NCBI GenBank assembly: GCA_910577935.1
Contig: CAJTOT010000015.1
Coordinates: 1-64,000, forward strand
Source of the DNA: an uncultured Hungatella sp.
GTDB taxonomy: Bacteria > Bacillota > Clostridia > Lachnospirales > Lachnospiraceae
Direction: 5' to 3'
DNA length: 64,000 nucleotides
The position numbers and the translations under genes were made by a program. Under the pieces are notes generated by a model, which was given only the letters and a program-made list of their open reading frames with translations, was not told the origin of the DNA and did no database searches. Below, piece after piece: positions 1-8,609 of this stretch. Each line of letters begins with the position of its first letter. Positions within the stretch are counted from its first letter, which is position 1.

Positions 1-708
1 ACTGCTTTATATAGCTATATAAAACATAAAGAGATCAAATTGAAAAATTTGCTATTTTTAATGGGAGCTAACTACTGGATATATTTAAAAACTGCTTCAA
101 GAACAAACTTTTATCTCTCGATAATTATTATCCTTTTCATTATAATATATAAGTATAAAGAAAAGATATTGAGAAATAGAGCCTTTCAGTATGCCCAGGT
201 TTTATCTTTTTTAATCAGTGCGGTAATATCTATTTCAATTACAATTCTTTATTCGCCGAAAGTTGAGTGGATGAGTTTACTTAACAAGTTTTTAGGAAAC
301 CGTTTACTTTTTGGTCAGACATCTGTAAATAAGTATGGAATAAGACTTTTGGGCCAGGAAATCGAATGGATTGGAAGTGGATTGAATACGTTCGGTGAAA
401 CATCGACAGAGGCTTACTCGTGGGTTGATTGTCTCTATGTCCAAATGCTACAGCATTATGGATTAATTTTTATGATATTATTTATGCTTGTTACATTTTT
501 AGCTATGCGGCAATTATATAAACAGGGGGAGATAATTCTTTTGTTTGTTATTTCGCTGATTGCATACAGAAGTATGATAGATGATTTGTCGCTATTTTTA
601 TATCACAATACATTCTGGATTCCTTTGGGAACAGTTTTGATGCATAAGTTTTCATCCAGGGGAAGAGTTAAATCTAAAGGGATGGAGTTAAAAAAATATT
701 GCCTATGA
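1..708 (+). CDS. Polysaccharide polymerase (Wzy-like), 3' part only
   Basis: The reading frame is open to the first base of the window, so the true start lies upstream and this is the C-terminal part of a longer protein. Wzy-type polymerases link oligosaccharide repeat units on the outer face of the membrane. The visible part is very hydrophobic, with about five membrane segments. It contains a YLKTASRTNFYLS stretch, then a large loop (NRLLFGQ, GIRLLGQEIEWIG, then a tyrosine- and aspartate-rich region) before two final helices. This layout is what I know from capsule and exopolysaccharide Wzy proteins of Firmicutes. The AT-rich DNA and the downstream flippase gene, which overlaps the stop codon, support the call. 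An O-antigen ligase is the main alternative, since the two families look alike. Confidence 0.7.
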   Translation, partial: TALYSYIKHKEIKLKNLLFLMGANYWIYLKTASRTNFYLSIIIILFIIIYKYKEKILRNRAFQYAQVLSFLISAVISISITILYSPKVEWMSLLNKFLGNRLLFGQTSVNKYGIRLLGQEIEWIGSGLNTFGETSTEAYSWVDCLYVQMLQHYGLIFMILFMLVTFLAMRQLYKQGEIILLFVISLIAYRSMIDDLSLFLYHNTFWIPLGTVLMHKFSSRGRVKSKGMELKKYCL

Positions 709-2159
709 GCGGACAAAAATCAATAAGAGTAAATTTTATTATGAATATAATATTGACTATGTCATCATTTATATTCCCTCTAATTAGCTTTCCATATATT
801 TCGAGAGTTTTATTGCCTGATGGCACAGGGAGAGTTAGTTTGGCAACGTCTGTAGTATCATATTTTTTGATTTTTGCTCAATTAGGTATTCCAACTTATG
901 GAATCAGAAAGTGTGCTCAGGTAAGGGATAACCCAAAAGAACTTAATCAAGTCGCACAGGAATTGTTAATTATTAATCTGGTTACCAGTTGCATTACATA
1001 TATGGCGTATCTTATAGTGATTTTTACAGTTCCTAGATTCGAAAAAGAAAAATGGTTATATTTAGTTGTAAGCGTAACAATTTTATTTAATGTAATTGGG
1101 ATGGAGTGGTTATATAAAGGATTAGAACAATATACCTATATAACTGTGCGTTCAGTAATATTTAAATTCATCGCGTTACTTATGATGTTTTTATTTGTAA
1201 GGAAAAGGGGCGATTACATAGTATATGGAGCTTTGACTGTATTTGCGTCTTCGGCGTCAAACTTGTTTAATTTGTTTCACGCAAGGCATTATATTTCATT
1301 AAAGCCTGTACACAATTATCATTTTAAGCGGCATTTAACAGCAATTGGAATATTTCTCGCAATGTCCTGTGCTACAACAGTTTATGTGAATTTAGATACA
1401 ATAATGTTAGGAATAATTAAATCAGATATAGATGTAGGATATTATAATGCCGCTGTAAAAATCAGGGCGGTTCTGCTGGGTATTGTTACAGCGTTGGGAT
1501 CAGTTTTGCTTCCAAGAGTATCATTTTACATAAAAAAGAATATGCAGGACCAATTTGTCAGAGTTGTTAGAAAAGCTATAGAATTTGTCGTTATATCAGC
1601 TCTTCCTCTTACGATATATTTTATTATTTTCGCGGAAGAGGGAATATACTTTTTGTCAGGTCAGGCCTATAGTGGCGCAATTATACCAATGCGGTTAATA
1701 ATGCCTACAGTTTTTATTGTAGGAATATCCAATATTACCGGGCTGGAGATATTGATCCCAAGAGGCCAAGAGGTTATAGTTCTATATTCTGAAATAGCTG
1801 GGGCTGTTATTGATTTGGTAATTAATTCTGTATTAATACCTTCTTTTGGATGCTCGGGGGCAGCGGTAGGTACGCTGATAGCTGAGTTTATAGTTTTATT
1901 GGTACAACTATATGCTTTGAAAGATCTCAGAAGAGAGATGTTTGGCGGGATAAATTACATAACTATTATAGGCGCGAATATCATTTCTCTGATAAGTGTT
2001 TTATGGGTTAAAAAATTACGTCTGGATTGTTTTTGGATATTGATGATTTCATTTGCGGTGTATTTTACTATATATGGTATTTTACTCTTATTATTTAAAG
2101 AACCACTAATAACTGAAATCGTGCGGAAACAAATCAGAAAACTTAGGGACATATATTAA
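705..2159 (+). CDS. Polysaccharide flippase (Wzx/RfbX family)
   Basis: Multi-pass membrane protein of 484 residues with about 12 to 14 hydrophobic segments. The N-terminal pattern (NIILTMSSFIFPLISFPYIS, then LLPDGTGRVSLATSVVSYF) is typical of the Polysacc_synt family in the MOP exporter superfamily. Such flippases move lipid-linked repeat units across the cytoplasmic membrane for the polymerase to use. I chose the ATG at 705, which overlaps the TGA of the polymerase gene (ATGA), over the in-frame TTG at 699. Tight coupling to the polymerase upstream and an epimerase downstream fits a Wzx/Wzy-dependent capsule or exopolysaccharide pathway. The transported sugar cannot be told from sequence. 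Confidence 0.9.
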   Translation: MSGQKSIRVNFIMNIILTMSSFIFPLISFPYISRVLLPDGTGRVSLATSVVSYFLIFAQLGIPTYGIRKCAQVRDNPKELNQVAQELLIINLVTSCITYMAYLIVIFTVPRFEKEKWLYLVVSVTILFNVIGMEWLYKGLEQYTYITVRSVIFKFIALLMMFLFVRKRGDYIVYGALTVFASSASNLFNLFHARHYISLKPVHNYHFKRHLTAIGIFLAMSCATTVYVNLDTIMLGIIKSDIDVGYYNAAVKIRAVLLGIVTALGSVLLPRVSFYIKKNMQDQFVRVVRKAIEFVVISALPLTIYFIIFAEEGIYFLSGQAYSGAIIPMRLIMPTVFIVGISNITGLEILIPRGQEVIVLYSEIAGAVIDLVINSVLIPSFGCSGAAVGTLIAEFIVLLVQLYALKDLRREMFGGINYITIIGANIISLISVLWVKKLRLDCFWILMISFAVYFTIYGILLLLFKEPLITEIVRKQIRKLRDIY

Positions 2160-2206
2160 TTGTAAGGGCTATAAGGAAACGATAATGTATCAGCTGGAGG
2201 TAAAAA

Positions 2207-3202
2207 ATGGATATATCAATCTGCAATGGAAAGACGATTTTAGTTACAGGAGCCACAGGTTTGATAGGACAGGCCCTGGTAAAAAGTCTATTAAAAAAGT
2301 ATCATAATTCTAAAGTTATAGGGGTTGTGAGAAACGAAGAAAAGGCCAAGGAAATATTTTTAGAATATATGGGAGCTAATCTGGAATTTATTGTATCAGA
2401 TATATCTACATTAAAAACGCAAAACCTTGGGGTTAATTATATTATTCATGGCGCTAGTCAGACGGCAAGCAAGGCGTTCGTCAACGAACCGGTAGAAACA
2501 ATAATGACAGCGGTCAACGGGACAACGAACATGTTGGAATTTGCCAGAATGAATCCTGTAGACAGTTTTGTATATTTATCGAGTATGGAAGTTTATGGGA
2601 CACCTGAGAGGGACGAAAGAATAGATGAGTTATACTCCGCTGGTATCAATACTATGAATATAAGGGCTTGTTATCCTGAGAGCAAGAGAATATGTGAGAA
2701 TTTATGCGCTTCTTACAGCTCAGAATATGGAGTTCCGGCAAGAGTTGTACGGTTGACACAAACATTCGGTCCGGGTGTTCAGTATGATGATGGCCGGGTG
2801 TTTGCCGAATTTGCCAGGTGTGTCATTGAAAATAGGAATATTATTTTAAATACCAAAGGTGACACAAAAAGGAATTATCTTTATATAGAAGATGCGGTAT
2901 CAGCAATTTTGACGGTTCTTTGCCACGGAAAGGACGGAGAGGCATATAACGCGGCAAACGAAGAAACATATTGCTCTATTTATGAAATGGCTTGCCTTGT
3001 AGCGGAAAAATGCGCAAGCGGAAAAATTAGTGTGGAGGTGAATGAGGCAAAAGATATTTCAAAATTTGGATATGCACCTACTTTGTATATGAATCTTGAT
3101 ACGTCTAAACTAAAGGCTCTCGGATGGAATCCGACTACAAATTTACAGAACATGTATAAAAATATGATTTCGTATATGATAAAAACCAGGGGTGGTAATT
3201 AA
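2207..3202 (+). CDS. NAD-dependent nucleotide-sugar epimerase/dehydratase
   Basis: Extended short-chain dehydrogenase of 331 residues. The Rossmann glycine motif GATGLIG lies at residues 15-21 and the catalytic Tyr-x3-Lys is YPESK (Tyr156, Lys160). The conserved RNYLYIEDAV stretch that follows the substrate pocket is present. Enzymes of this family epimerise, dehydrate or reduce nucleotide-activated sugars in the cytoplasm, here probably to supply a precursor for the polysaccharide made by the upstream genes. A strong ribosome site (CTGGAGG) precedes the ATG. The exact substrate is unknown; it need not be a UDP-glucose 4-epimerase. Confidence 0.88.
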   Translation: MDISICNGKTILVTGATGLIGQALVKSLLKKYHNSKVIGVVRNEEKAKEIFLEYMGANLEFIVSDISTLKTQNLGVNYIIHGASQTASKAFVNEPVETIMTAVNGTTNMLEFARMNPVDSFVYLSSMEVYGTPERDERIDELYSAGINTMNIRACYPESKRICENLCASYSSEYGVPARVVRLTQTFGPGVQYDDGRVFAEFARCVIENRNIILNTKGDTKRNYLYIEDAVSAILTVLCHGKDGEAYNAANEETYCSIYEMACLVAEKCASGKISVEVNEAKDISKFGYAPTLYMNLDTSKLKALGWNPTTNLQNMYKNMISYMIKTRGGN

Positions 3203-3305
3203 GAATCAGATATGATAAGTACTGAGAAAGAGCATTATATTATGAAAAACAGATAGTTATTTGACGTATACTGACAGAAAAAGTCGTAGAAATTTGGAGA
3301 TATGT

Positions 3306-4358
3306 ATGGATAAGGAACGGATTAAATATATTGATATAGCAAGAGGGATTGCTATGTTGTGCATCGTCTTGGGACATCTTGGTAATTCGCAAATCAATAG
3401 GGTCGTTTTTACGTTTCATGTTCCCTGATTCTTTTTTATTACCGGCTATTTTATAAATAATAGACGTTCTGTCAAAGATTTCATAAAAAATAAGGCCAGG
3501 ACGTTGCTGGCGCCATATTGTTGGACGTGTTTAGTTATTATACTGATAGCTATTATAAAAAACGTAATTTTATATGGCAGCGATGCCGCAAAGCAAGCCG
3601 CGTTAGAATGGCTATATGCCTCTGTATATTGTGCCGGGGACTCCTATTCGGAACCATTAGTGATTAAACAGATCGGAGCCATATGGTTCCTCTGGGCGAC
3701 TTTCTGGGGGAGTATATTCTTGAGGTGTACTCTGGAGATGAAAAAAGGAACAAGGCTCACTACGATTATGATATTATTTGCGATGGGAAGATGGTCCAGA
3801 CGGCTGTTGTGGTTTCCTTTTAGTATACAAGCTGGCTGCTGCGCGGTTTTATTTATGTATTTTGGCTTTTTATTAAGGGGGGTGATAGAGGAAATTAAAA
3901 GAGCTTCCTTAGAATCGAAAGTTATGATAGCCCTGTTTGCCTTCTGGATCTGGGGAGATTTCATTAAAAATTTTCAATCTTTCTGGCTTGTCCATTGCGA
4001 TATAGGCAGAGGCAGTATTGATATTTTGGGCAGTATTTGCGGCTGTTATATAATCCTTCTGTTTTCCTGGTATCTTGAAAAACATAACAATAAAGTTTCC
4101 AGAGCGCTTGCTTTTGTTGGAAAGAACAGCCTTTTTGTACTGTGTTTGCACGTTGTGGAATTGGACATGTTTCCGTGGCGGAGTTGGGCCCAGAAATTGA
4201 TTGTATATGGTTTCCCTTCAAAACTGGAATTCTATATAATTCTAATTGGAAAGTTCATATTTATTATTTGGGGCACAGTAATATGCGCGAATTGGAATTT
4301 TATTAGAAAATTATTTGGACTGATACCAATAGAAAGGAAAGGTAAACGATATGGCTGA
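3306..4358 (+). pseudogene. Acyltransferase family 3 gene interrupted by in-frame TGA
   Basis: The ATG at 3306, preceded by TTTGGAGAT, opens a frame reading MDKERIKYIDIARGIAMLCI and on to FTFHVP, a standard start for integral-membrane acyltransferases of the OafA/WecH type. A TGA at 3426-3428 then stops it at codon 41. The same frame continues without another stop as FFFITGYFINNRRS to 4358, giving about 350 codons with the usual eight to ten membrane segments. The related gene just downstream reads HMPFFFIANAYF at this point, and family members usually have Leu or Phe, so one base change (TTA to TGA) explains the break. It is a recent null allele, a phase-variant state or a sequencing error. 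The intact protein would O-acylate a cell-surface sugar. Confidence 0.75.
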
Positions 4359-5388
4359 TCAAAAGGGGAACAAGGGAAGAATACAATACTGGGATATAGC
4401 AAAGGGTATTACGATTTTGCTTGTGGTTTTCGGTCATATAAATTGTATAGATCCGTATATCAGAAGCCTTATATTTGCTTACCATATGCCGTTCTTTTTT
4501 ATTGCAAATGCTTACTTTATCAAAAACTATAATCTTCATGAACATTTTATAAAGAGTGTTCGATCATTAATGATACCATATAGTGTTGTTTGTGTACTTT
4601 CAGCTATCTTATGTGTGAACCAAAACCGTGGGGAAGTGCCAAATTACAGGATTTTTTTGAACCGTATCGCGGATATGTTTATAGGGATGAGTAAAATTTC
4701 CAATCATTTTATCCGTTTCGAATCTGTGTGGTTAGTTTGGTTTGTGATTTGTCTGTTTGCATCTAGGATGATTTATGTGATGTTAATGAATAAGCTGGAG
4801 GTAGCGCCAGTGTGGCTTTCATTTTTAATTATGGCTGTGTTAGCGGGGGTAGGAGAAGCTGTGGGGCTCCTTTACGCATTTCTTCCCTGGAGTTTAGATG
4901 TTGCCTTAGTCGCTCTGCCATTTATGTGGATTGGCGATCAATTACATAAAACTGATTGGATATCAAAAAACGCAAAACGAATATGGATCTGGGGTTTCGT
5001 TTTTTTGATATGGTTATTTCTCGCGAGAAAAGGAGCTGCCATTGAAATGGCAACTAGATCTTATCCGGGTTATGTTATCTGCTTTGTGGAAGCTATGGCT
5101 GGAGTTCTGGTATGTATAAAGTGTTCCCTGCTGATTGAAACATTATCTAAACGTTTATCAGCTTTTTTCGCGTGGTGCGGAAAAAATTCTATGATAATTT
5201 TGGCTTTGCATTGTCTGGAAATGAGGTTTTTAGATTGGAATACCGTGATTTATTCTAGGCTTCCATTTGCTGTAAATGAAAATTTGGGTTTTATAATAAA
5301 AATGAGTTGCATTCTGATTATCACATGGCTGACAACTCAGAGTCAGAGAGGTTTGTATCTCTTAAATTTGACTGACTGTGTTAATTAA
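4351..5388 (+). CDS. Membrane acyltransferase family 3 (sugar O-acyltransferase)
   Basis: Protein of 345 residues with about nine to ten hydrophobic helices. The N-terminal signature YWDIAKGITILLVVFGHI, then FAYHMPFFFIANAYF, is diagnostic of the Acyl_transf_3 family; the histidine in FGHI is the conserved catalytic-region residue. These enzymes transfer acetyl or other acyl groups onto exported polysaccharide or peptidoglycan sugars. The gene overlaps the preceding broken paralogue by 8 bases and is the last intact gene of the AT-rich polysaccharide block. Its homology to the interrupted gene suggests an old tandem duplication, so it may partly cover for the lost copy. Confidence 0.88.
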   Translation: MADQKGNKGRIQYWDIAKGITILLVVFGHINCIDPYIRSLIFAYHMPFFFIANAYFIKNYNLHEHFIKSVRSLMIPYSVVCVLSAILCVNQNRGEVPNYRIFLNRIADMFIGMSKISNHFIRFESVWLVWFVICLFASRMIYVMLMNKLEVAPVWLSFLIMAVLAGVGEAVGLLYAFLPWSLDVALVALPFMWIGDQLHKTDWISKNAKRIWIWGFVFLIWLFLARKGAAIEMATRSYPGYVICFVEAMAGVLVCIKCSLLIETLSKRLSAFFAWCGKNSMIILALHCLEMRFLDWNTVIYSRLPFAVNENLGFIIKMSCILIITWLTTQSQRGLYLLNLTDCVN

Positions 5389-5640
5389 AAGGTGCTCTCC
5401 ATGTGAACCTTCTGTTCCAAAATCCTGCTTCCTGCTGATCAGCCTCATCTGGGTTTCCTGCCTTATCGGAAACAAATTTTATATCTGTTACGCAATTGCC
5501 TATAACCGTAAAGTGCCAAGCCGATCTTTTTATATGGCTTTTGCTCTTAGTTTACTCTGTTTACAAAAAACTCCCTTCTTTCGCAATGCCTTTATTTAGT
5601 ATAGCAAAAGAGGGAGAGCATCCTAGTACGCCATTTTTGA
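5389..5640. other. Gap with degenerate coding-like DNA at the end of the polysaccharide block
   Basis: No convincing gene. On the reverse strand a stop-to-stop frame of 56 codons spans 5381-5551 and reads like real protein (for example HFTVIGNCVTDIKF and AGFWNRRFTWRAP), but it has no start codon and I do not recognise it. The forward 73-codon frame at 5378-5599 has no ribosome site and looks like its shadow. The block lies where AT-rich polysaccharide DNA gives way to GC-rich DNA, so decayed mobile-element sequence is the most likely origin. Confidence 0.4.
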
Positions 5641-5802
5641 GACATCAATGCAAAGCGTTTTAGTGAAATGGAGCGCAGGGCGGCAGATGTGATTGGGGCA
5701 ATTACGAATTCAGGAATAAAATATGAAGAAGGCGAAGAGGTAGTTAATGTGTGTCAGGCGATTCAGGAAATGAGGAAAGAGTCTGAGCAGAAATTTTGTT
5801 GA
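5641..5802 (+). pseudogene. C-terminal remnant, possibly Rpn/PD-(D/E)XK nuclease-type transposase
   Basis: A frame of 53 codons opens directly after a TGA and ends at a TGA, with no ribosome site and no initiator at its 5' end. The peptide is charged and coding-like: FSEMERRAADVIGAITNSG, then EGEEVVNVCQAIQEMRKESE. It resembles, from memory, the C-terminal tail of the Rpn family of recombination-promoting nucleases/putative transposases that are common in Lachnospiraceae; this was not checked by search. An internal ATG would give a 44-residue protein, but it lacks a Shine-Dalgarno sequence. I read it as debris of a mobile gene at the edge of the polysaccharide region. Confidence 0.35.
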
Positions 5803-5806
5803 ATTC

Positions 5807-5875
5807 CTATAGCTGCCGGCCATTTAATTCTCTCTTAATCTCGTCGATATCGGTGAGGTTGATGTTAGCCGGCAT
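5807..5875 (-). CDS. Tiny ORF (22 aa) sharing the LTDIDEIK motif with its neighbour
   Basis: The ATG at 5875 on the reverse strand is preceded by GGAGGTAGAGGAAT, a strong ribosome site. The 22-codon product is MPANINLTDIDEIKRELNGR plus two residues. The core NLTDIDEIK is identical to the C-terminus of the 63-residue protein encoded immediately upstream on the same strand, and both start MP. It may be a real micropeptide, or the scar of a tandem duplication in which the middle of the gene was deleted but the start signals and 3' end were kept. Confidence 0.4.
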   Translation of the reverse strand: MPANINLTDIDEIKRELNGRQL

Positions 5876-5891
5876 ATTCCTCTACCTCCGG

Positions 5892-6083
5892 CTATTCCTT
5901 AATCTCATCAATATCCGTAAGATTTACACCTAATGATGTCAAAACCGCTTTTAAAGATTTGTAATCTTTCTTTAATCCCTCATAGGTTTCTTTGGCGTTC
6001 TCTTTTTTGGCGTTCTTCATATGGGCCTGAACTTTTTGAAAGTCATTTATTGACCTTTCAATAACTTCACCATCATTTGGCAT
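5892..6083 (-). CDS. Small charged hypothetical protein (63 aa)
   Basis: Unrecognised. The 63-residue product is Lys/Glu/Asp-rich, predicted helical and probably cytoplasmic, with a central stretch of alternating lysine and acidic residues and the C-terminus VNLTDIDEIKE. The start is well supported: GGAGGTGAGATT directly precedes the ATG on the reverse strand. It lies alone between the polysaccharide scar and the divergent promoter of the next operon. Its last residues recur in the 22-codon ORF just downstream. Function unknown. Confidence 0.65.
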   Translation of the reverse strand: MPNDGEVIERSINDFQKVQAHMKNAKKENAKETYEGLKKDYKSLKAVLTSLGVNLTDIDEIKE

Positions 6084-6173
6084 AATCTCACCTCCAAATC
6101 ATGAAAATAGCTGACATACCGCATCGAAAATCATAAGTAAAATATAAAGTCTATAGTTTTGTACAGAAGCATA

Positions 6174-6203
6174 TTGACAGATTTTCCGCAGTTGGACTAT
6201 ACT
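6174..6203 (+). promoter_or_regulatory. Sigma-A-type promoter for the 6239-10096 operon
   Basis: TTGACA at 6174-6179 and TATACT at 6198-6203, separated by 18 bases, lie 35 bases upstream of the ATG at 6239. Both hexamers are at or near the vegetative consensus, and the position suits transcription of the membrane protein and the one-carbon genes behind it. Confidence 0.75.
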
Positions 6204-6238
6204 ATTTCCATAAGATTTGACAGAGAGGATCTGCACAT

Positions 6239-7651
6239 ATGAATAAAATCGTGGACTACAAGAAAGATAAAAAAAGGGCCATGACAGGGATCGTGGTCTC
6301 GGCGCTTCTCCTTATGGTGGGGTTGATAGCTGGTTTGACAGGACTTTTTTTCTATCTGGACTCGGTAGCTGTGGCGGCGGAAGCCCGGGGGAGGGAGACT
6401 GCCTTTGACCCGTGGGAGGACAGCAGCAGCGGCATTCAGGATTCCTGGAAGACATGGGAGATCGTGGGGCTGACAGATGAGTTTGCGGCGGATTTCAAGG
6501 AGACTTATCACTATTATTTTGCCTTTGACCCGGATTGGTATCTCACGATTGTCAAGATGAAGGGGGAGCTGGGGGAGGAATTCCAGCCCTGCCTGGATTT
6601 TGTGTATGAGGATGAGGCGGAGGAGCCGGAGCCTGTACGCGTCAGGGGCGTGGCGGTTCCCATTGAGGACGATATCAGGGAATACGCCATCGAGTGTCTG
6701 AATATTCTGTATGACGACGAGAATTTTATGACAGAGGAGTATTTTGAGGACTATATGGGAATAAGTCTCCTTGACATGACCAGGAAACCCACGGGGAGAG
6801 CCATATTCCGCGGGACCTCCCTTTTTGTCATCTTTGGCGTGTTTGGCAGCGTGGGGTTTGTCCTCCTCATCGCAAATATTATGAGCAGGAATCAGGCGTG
6901 CCTGGAGGAGGAGAGAGCGAAAGAAACCATGCGCCGCATGGCGGCATGGCAGAGCAGTCCGGGGGAGGACAGCGCAGGATACCGCTGGTCAGACGGGGGG
7001 ACTCAAAGAGCCGGCGAGTGGCCGGGCGGAGGCGGAAGCGCTCAGGGAACCGGCGGATGGCAAGGCTCAGGCGGAGGCCGGGGCGGCGGATGGCCGGACG
7101 CAGGCGGAAACCAGAACAGCGGATGGCCGAACAGCGGCGGAAGCCAGGGCGGCGCAGGCTTTGGAACAGGCGGCGAGGTTTACAATGCCGACGGGGGCCG
7201 TCTGACCCCGGTGAAGAAGAGCAATGTGTTTCTGGGGATCATCGGCGCCATAGGCGGTTCCCTGATAGGGGTGATTCTGTGGGTAGGAATCAGCCTCATC
7301 GGCTTTATCGCCGGCGTCGCCGGATTTGCGATGTTGAAATTCGCGCTGAAGGGGTATGAGAAGCTGTCCGGGAAGCTGGACAAGAAGGGGGCGGTCATAT
7401 CCCTGCTCATCGCGGCATTTATGGTATTTTTTGCCAATGTGGCGGATTATGTGGTGACTTTGTGCCAGGCGTTCTTTGAGTGGGATGCCAGCCTGGACAC
7501 GGTGCGGTATGTGATCATGAATTTTGGGACGCTGATGACGGATGCGGACTGCTGGGGCGGATTTATTTTGAATCTTATGATTGGATATGCCCTCAGCATC
7601 TGGGCGAGCTTCAGTCTGATCAGAGCGATTTTAAAATATAAGGAGAACTGA
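6239..7651 (+). CDS. Multi-pass membrane protein with Gly/Trp-rich linker, unknown function
   Basis: Protein of 470 residues, not recognised. An N-terminal membrane helix (about residues 17-40) is followed by an acidic, probably extracytoplasmic domain of about 150 residues with no known motif. A second helix (about 182-205) leads to a charged segment and then a low-complexity linker of about 70 residues built of Gly, Ser, Trp, Pro and Asn (units such as GGWQGSGGG and SGWPNSGGSQGG). Three or four further helices follow. A consensus promoter lies upstream. The stop is one base from the ATG of the formamidase gene, so the two are probably co-transcribed; whether it acts with the one-carbon enzymes is unclear. 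Confidence 0.75.
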   Translation: MNKIVDYKKDKKRAMTGIVVSALLLMVGLIAGLTGLFFYLDSVAVAAEARGRETAFDPWEDSSSGIQDSWKTWEIVGLTDEFAADFKETYHYYFAFDPDWYLTIVKMKGELGEEFQPCLDFVYEDEAEEPEPVRVRGVAVPIEDDIREYAIECLNILYDDENFMTEEYFEDYMGISLLDMTRKPTGRAIFRGTSLFVIFGVFGSVGFVLLIANIMSRNQACLEEERAKETMRRMAAWQSSPGEDSAGYRWSDGGTQRAGEWPGGGGSAQGTGGWQGSGGGRGGGWPDAGGNQNSGWPNSGGSQGGAGFGTGGEVYNADGGRLTPVKKSNVFLGIIGAIGGSLIGVILWVGISLIGFIAGVAGFAMLKFALKGYEKLSGKLDKKGAVISLLIAAFMVFFANVADYVVTLCQAFFEWDASLDTVRYVIMNFGTLMTDADCWGGFILNLMIGYALSIWASFSLIRAILKYKEN

Positions 7652-7652
7652 G

Positions 7653-8552
7653 ATGGTGGTAATCGGGAGAGATAAGGTGCAGGATATTCTGGATAAGAAT
7701 GTGGAGCCGGCGGCGGTGTGCGACAGCGGGGAGACCGTGGTTTTTGAGACCAGGGACTGCTATGATGACTGTGTGGTCAGCGAGGAGAGGCCTCTGGGGG
7801 ACAAGGAGAATCCCATGGAGAATCCGGCCACAGGCCCGCTGTATGTGAAGGATGCCCAGCCGGGGGACGTGCTGAAGGTGGAGATTCTGGACATTGTTCC
7901 CAGATCCTGGGGGGTTATGAGATGTTCGCCTGCGGCGGGAGTATTCTGCGAAGACTTTGACCGGCGGGCAGCGAGAATTTTTGAGCTGAAAGACGGGAAA
8001 ACTGTCTTTGACGAAAAACTGACCCTGGAGCTGGATACTATGATCGGAGTCATAGGGACGGCTCCGGCGGAGGCGGGCATTACCACGGACACACCGGAGA
8101 GCCATGGGGGCAATATGGACTGCCGGAAGATCGTCAAGGGGTCTGTTCTGTATCTCCCGGTAAATGTGCCGGGGGCCCTTCTGTCCATTGGCGATCTCCA
8201 TGGGCTCATGGGCGACGGCGAGGTGATGATCTGCGGCCTGGAGACAGGCGGTGAGGTGACGGTGAAGGTTACTGCGCTGAAGGACTGCCGGCTGCCCACG
8301 CCGTTTTTGTACTGCCGGGGAGACGTGATGACGATCCAGTCCGCGGCCACTCTGGACGGCGCCGGGGATGCGGCGGCCAAGGCCATGAAGGAGTTTGTGA
8401 AAACGGCTGCGGGGAAGGATGATTTTGAGGCGGGGATGCTCATGTCCCTTCTGTCCAATATGGTGGTGTGCCAGGTGGTGGACCCCTTAAAGACAGTCCG
8501 GGTGGAGTTTCCGCTGAAGGCGCTGGAGGCATACGGATACAAGCTGCCCTAG
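7653..8552 (+). CDS. Acetamidase/formamidase family protein
   Basis: Protein of 299 residues matching the FmdA/AmdA family, Zn-dependent cytoplasmic amidases that hydrolyse formamide or acetamide to ammonia and the acid. Recognisable stretches are the N-terminal NPATGPLYVKDAQPGDVLKV, the central GVIGTAPAEAG and ESHGGNMD, and LPVNVPGALLSIGDLHGLMG followed by GDGEV, which together hold the conserved metal-binding His and Asp residues. AAGGAG precedes the ATG. The genes downstream process formyl- and methenyl-tetrahydrofolate, so formate released from formamide could feed this pathway; that link is an inference. Activity on a different short amide cannot be excluded. Confidence 0.9.
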   Translation: MVVIGRDKVQDILDKNVEPAAVCDSGETVVFETRDCYDDCVVSEERPLGDKENPMENPATGPLYVKDAQPGDVLKVEILDIVPRSWGVMRCSPAAGVFCEDFDRRAARIFELKDGKTVFDEKLTLELDTMIGVIGTAPAEAGITTDTPESHGGNMDCRKIVKGSVLYLPVNVPGALLSIGDLHGLMGDGEVMICGLETGGEVTVKVTALKDCRLPTPFLYCRGDVMTIQSAATLDGAGDAAAKAMKEFVKTAAGKDDFEAGMLMSLLSNMVVCQVVDPLKTVRVEFPLKALEAYGYKLP

Positions 8553-8609
8553 AGATTTGGATTTCTTCCTTAAAAAATGGCAGAGAGCAGATAGTGAATG
8601 GAGAACAAT

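Noticed and set aside
3426..3428. In-frame TGA as a selenocysteine codon
   Set aside because: The family has Leu or Phe there, no catalytic Cys is expected, and no SECIS-like hairpin is visible right behind the codon. A nonsense change is simpler.
5378..5599. Forward 73-codon frame after the acyltransferase
   Set aside because: No ribosome site and unnatural composition; it lies opposite a more protein-like reverse frame. Treated as part of the degenerate gap.
7653..8552. Urea- or cyanide-related amidase
   Set aside because: Motifs fit the FmdA/AmdA fold; no nitrilase Cys-Glu-Lys triad or urease accessory genes are seen.
8598..8609. ATG at 8598 as the fchA start
   Set aside because: The ATG at 8610 has GGAG at good spacing; the upstream ATG has a weaker site and would add only four residues.
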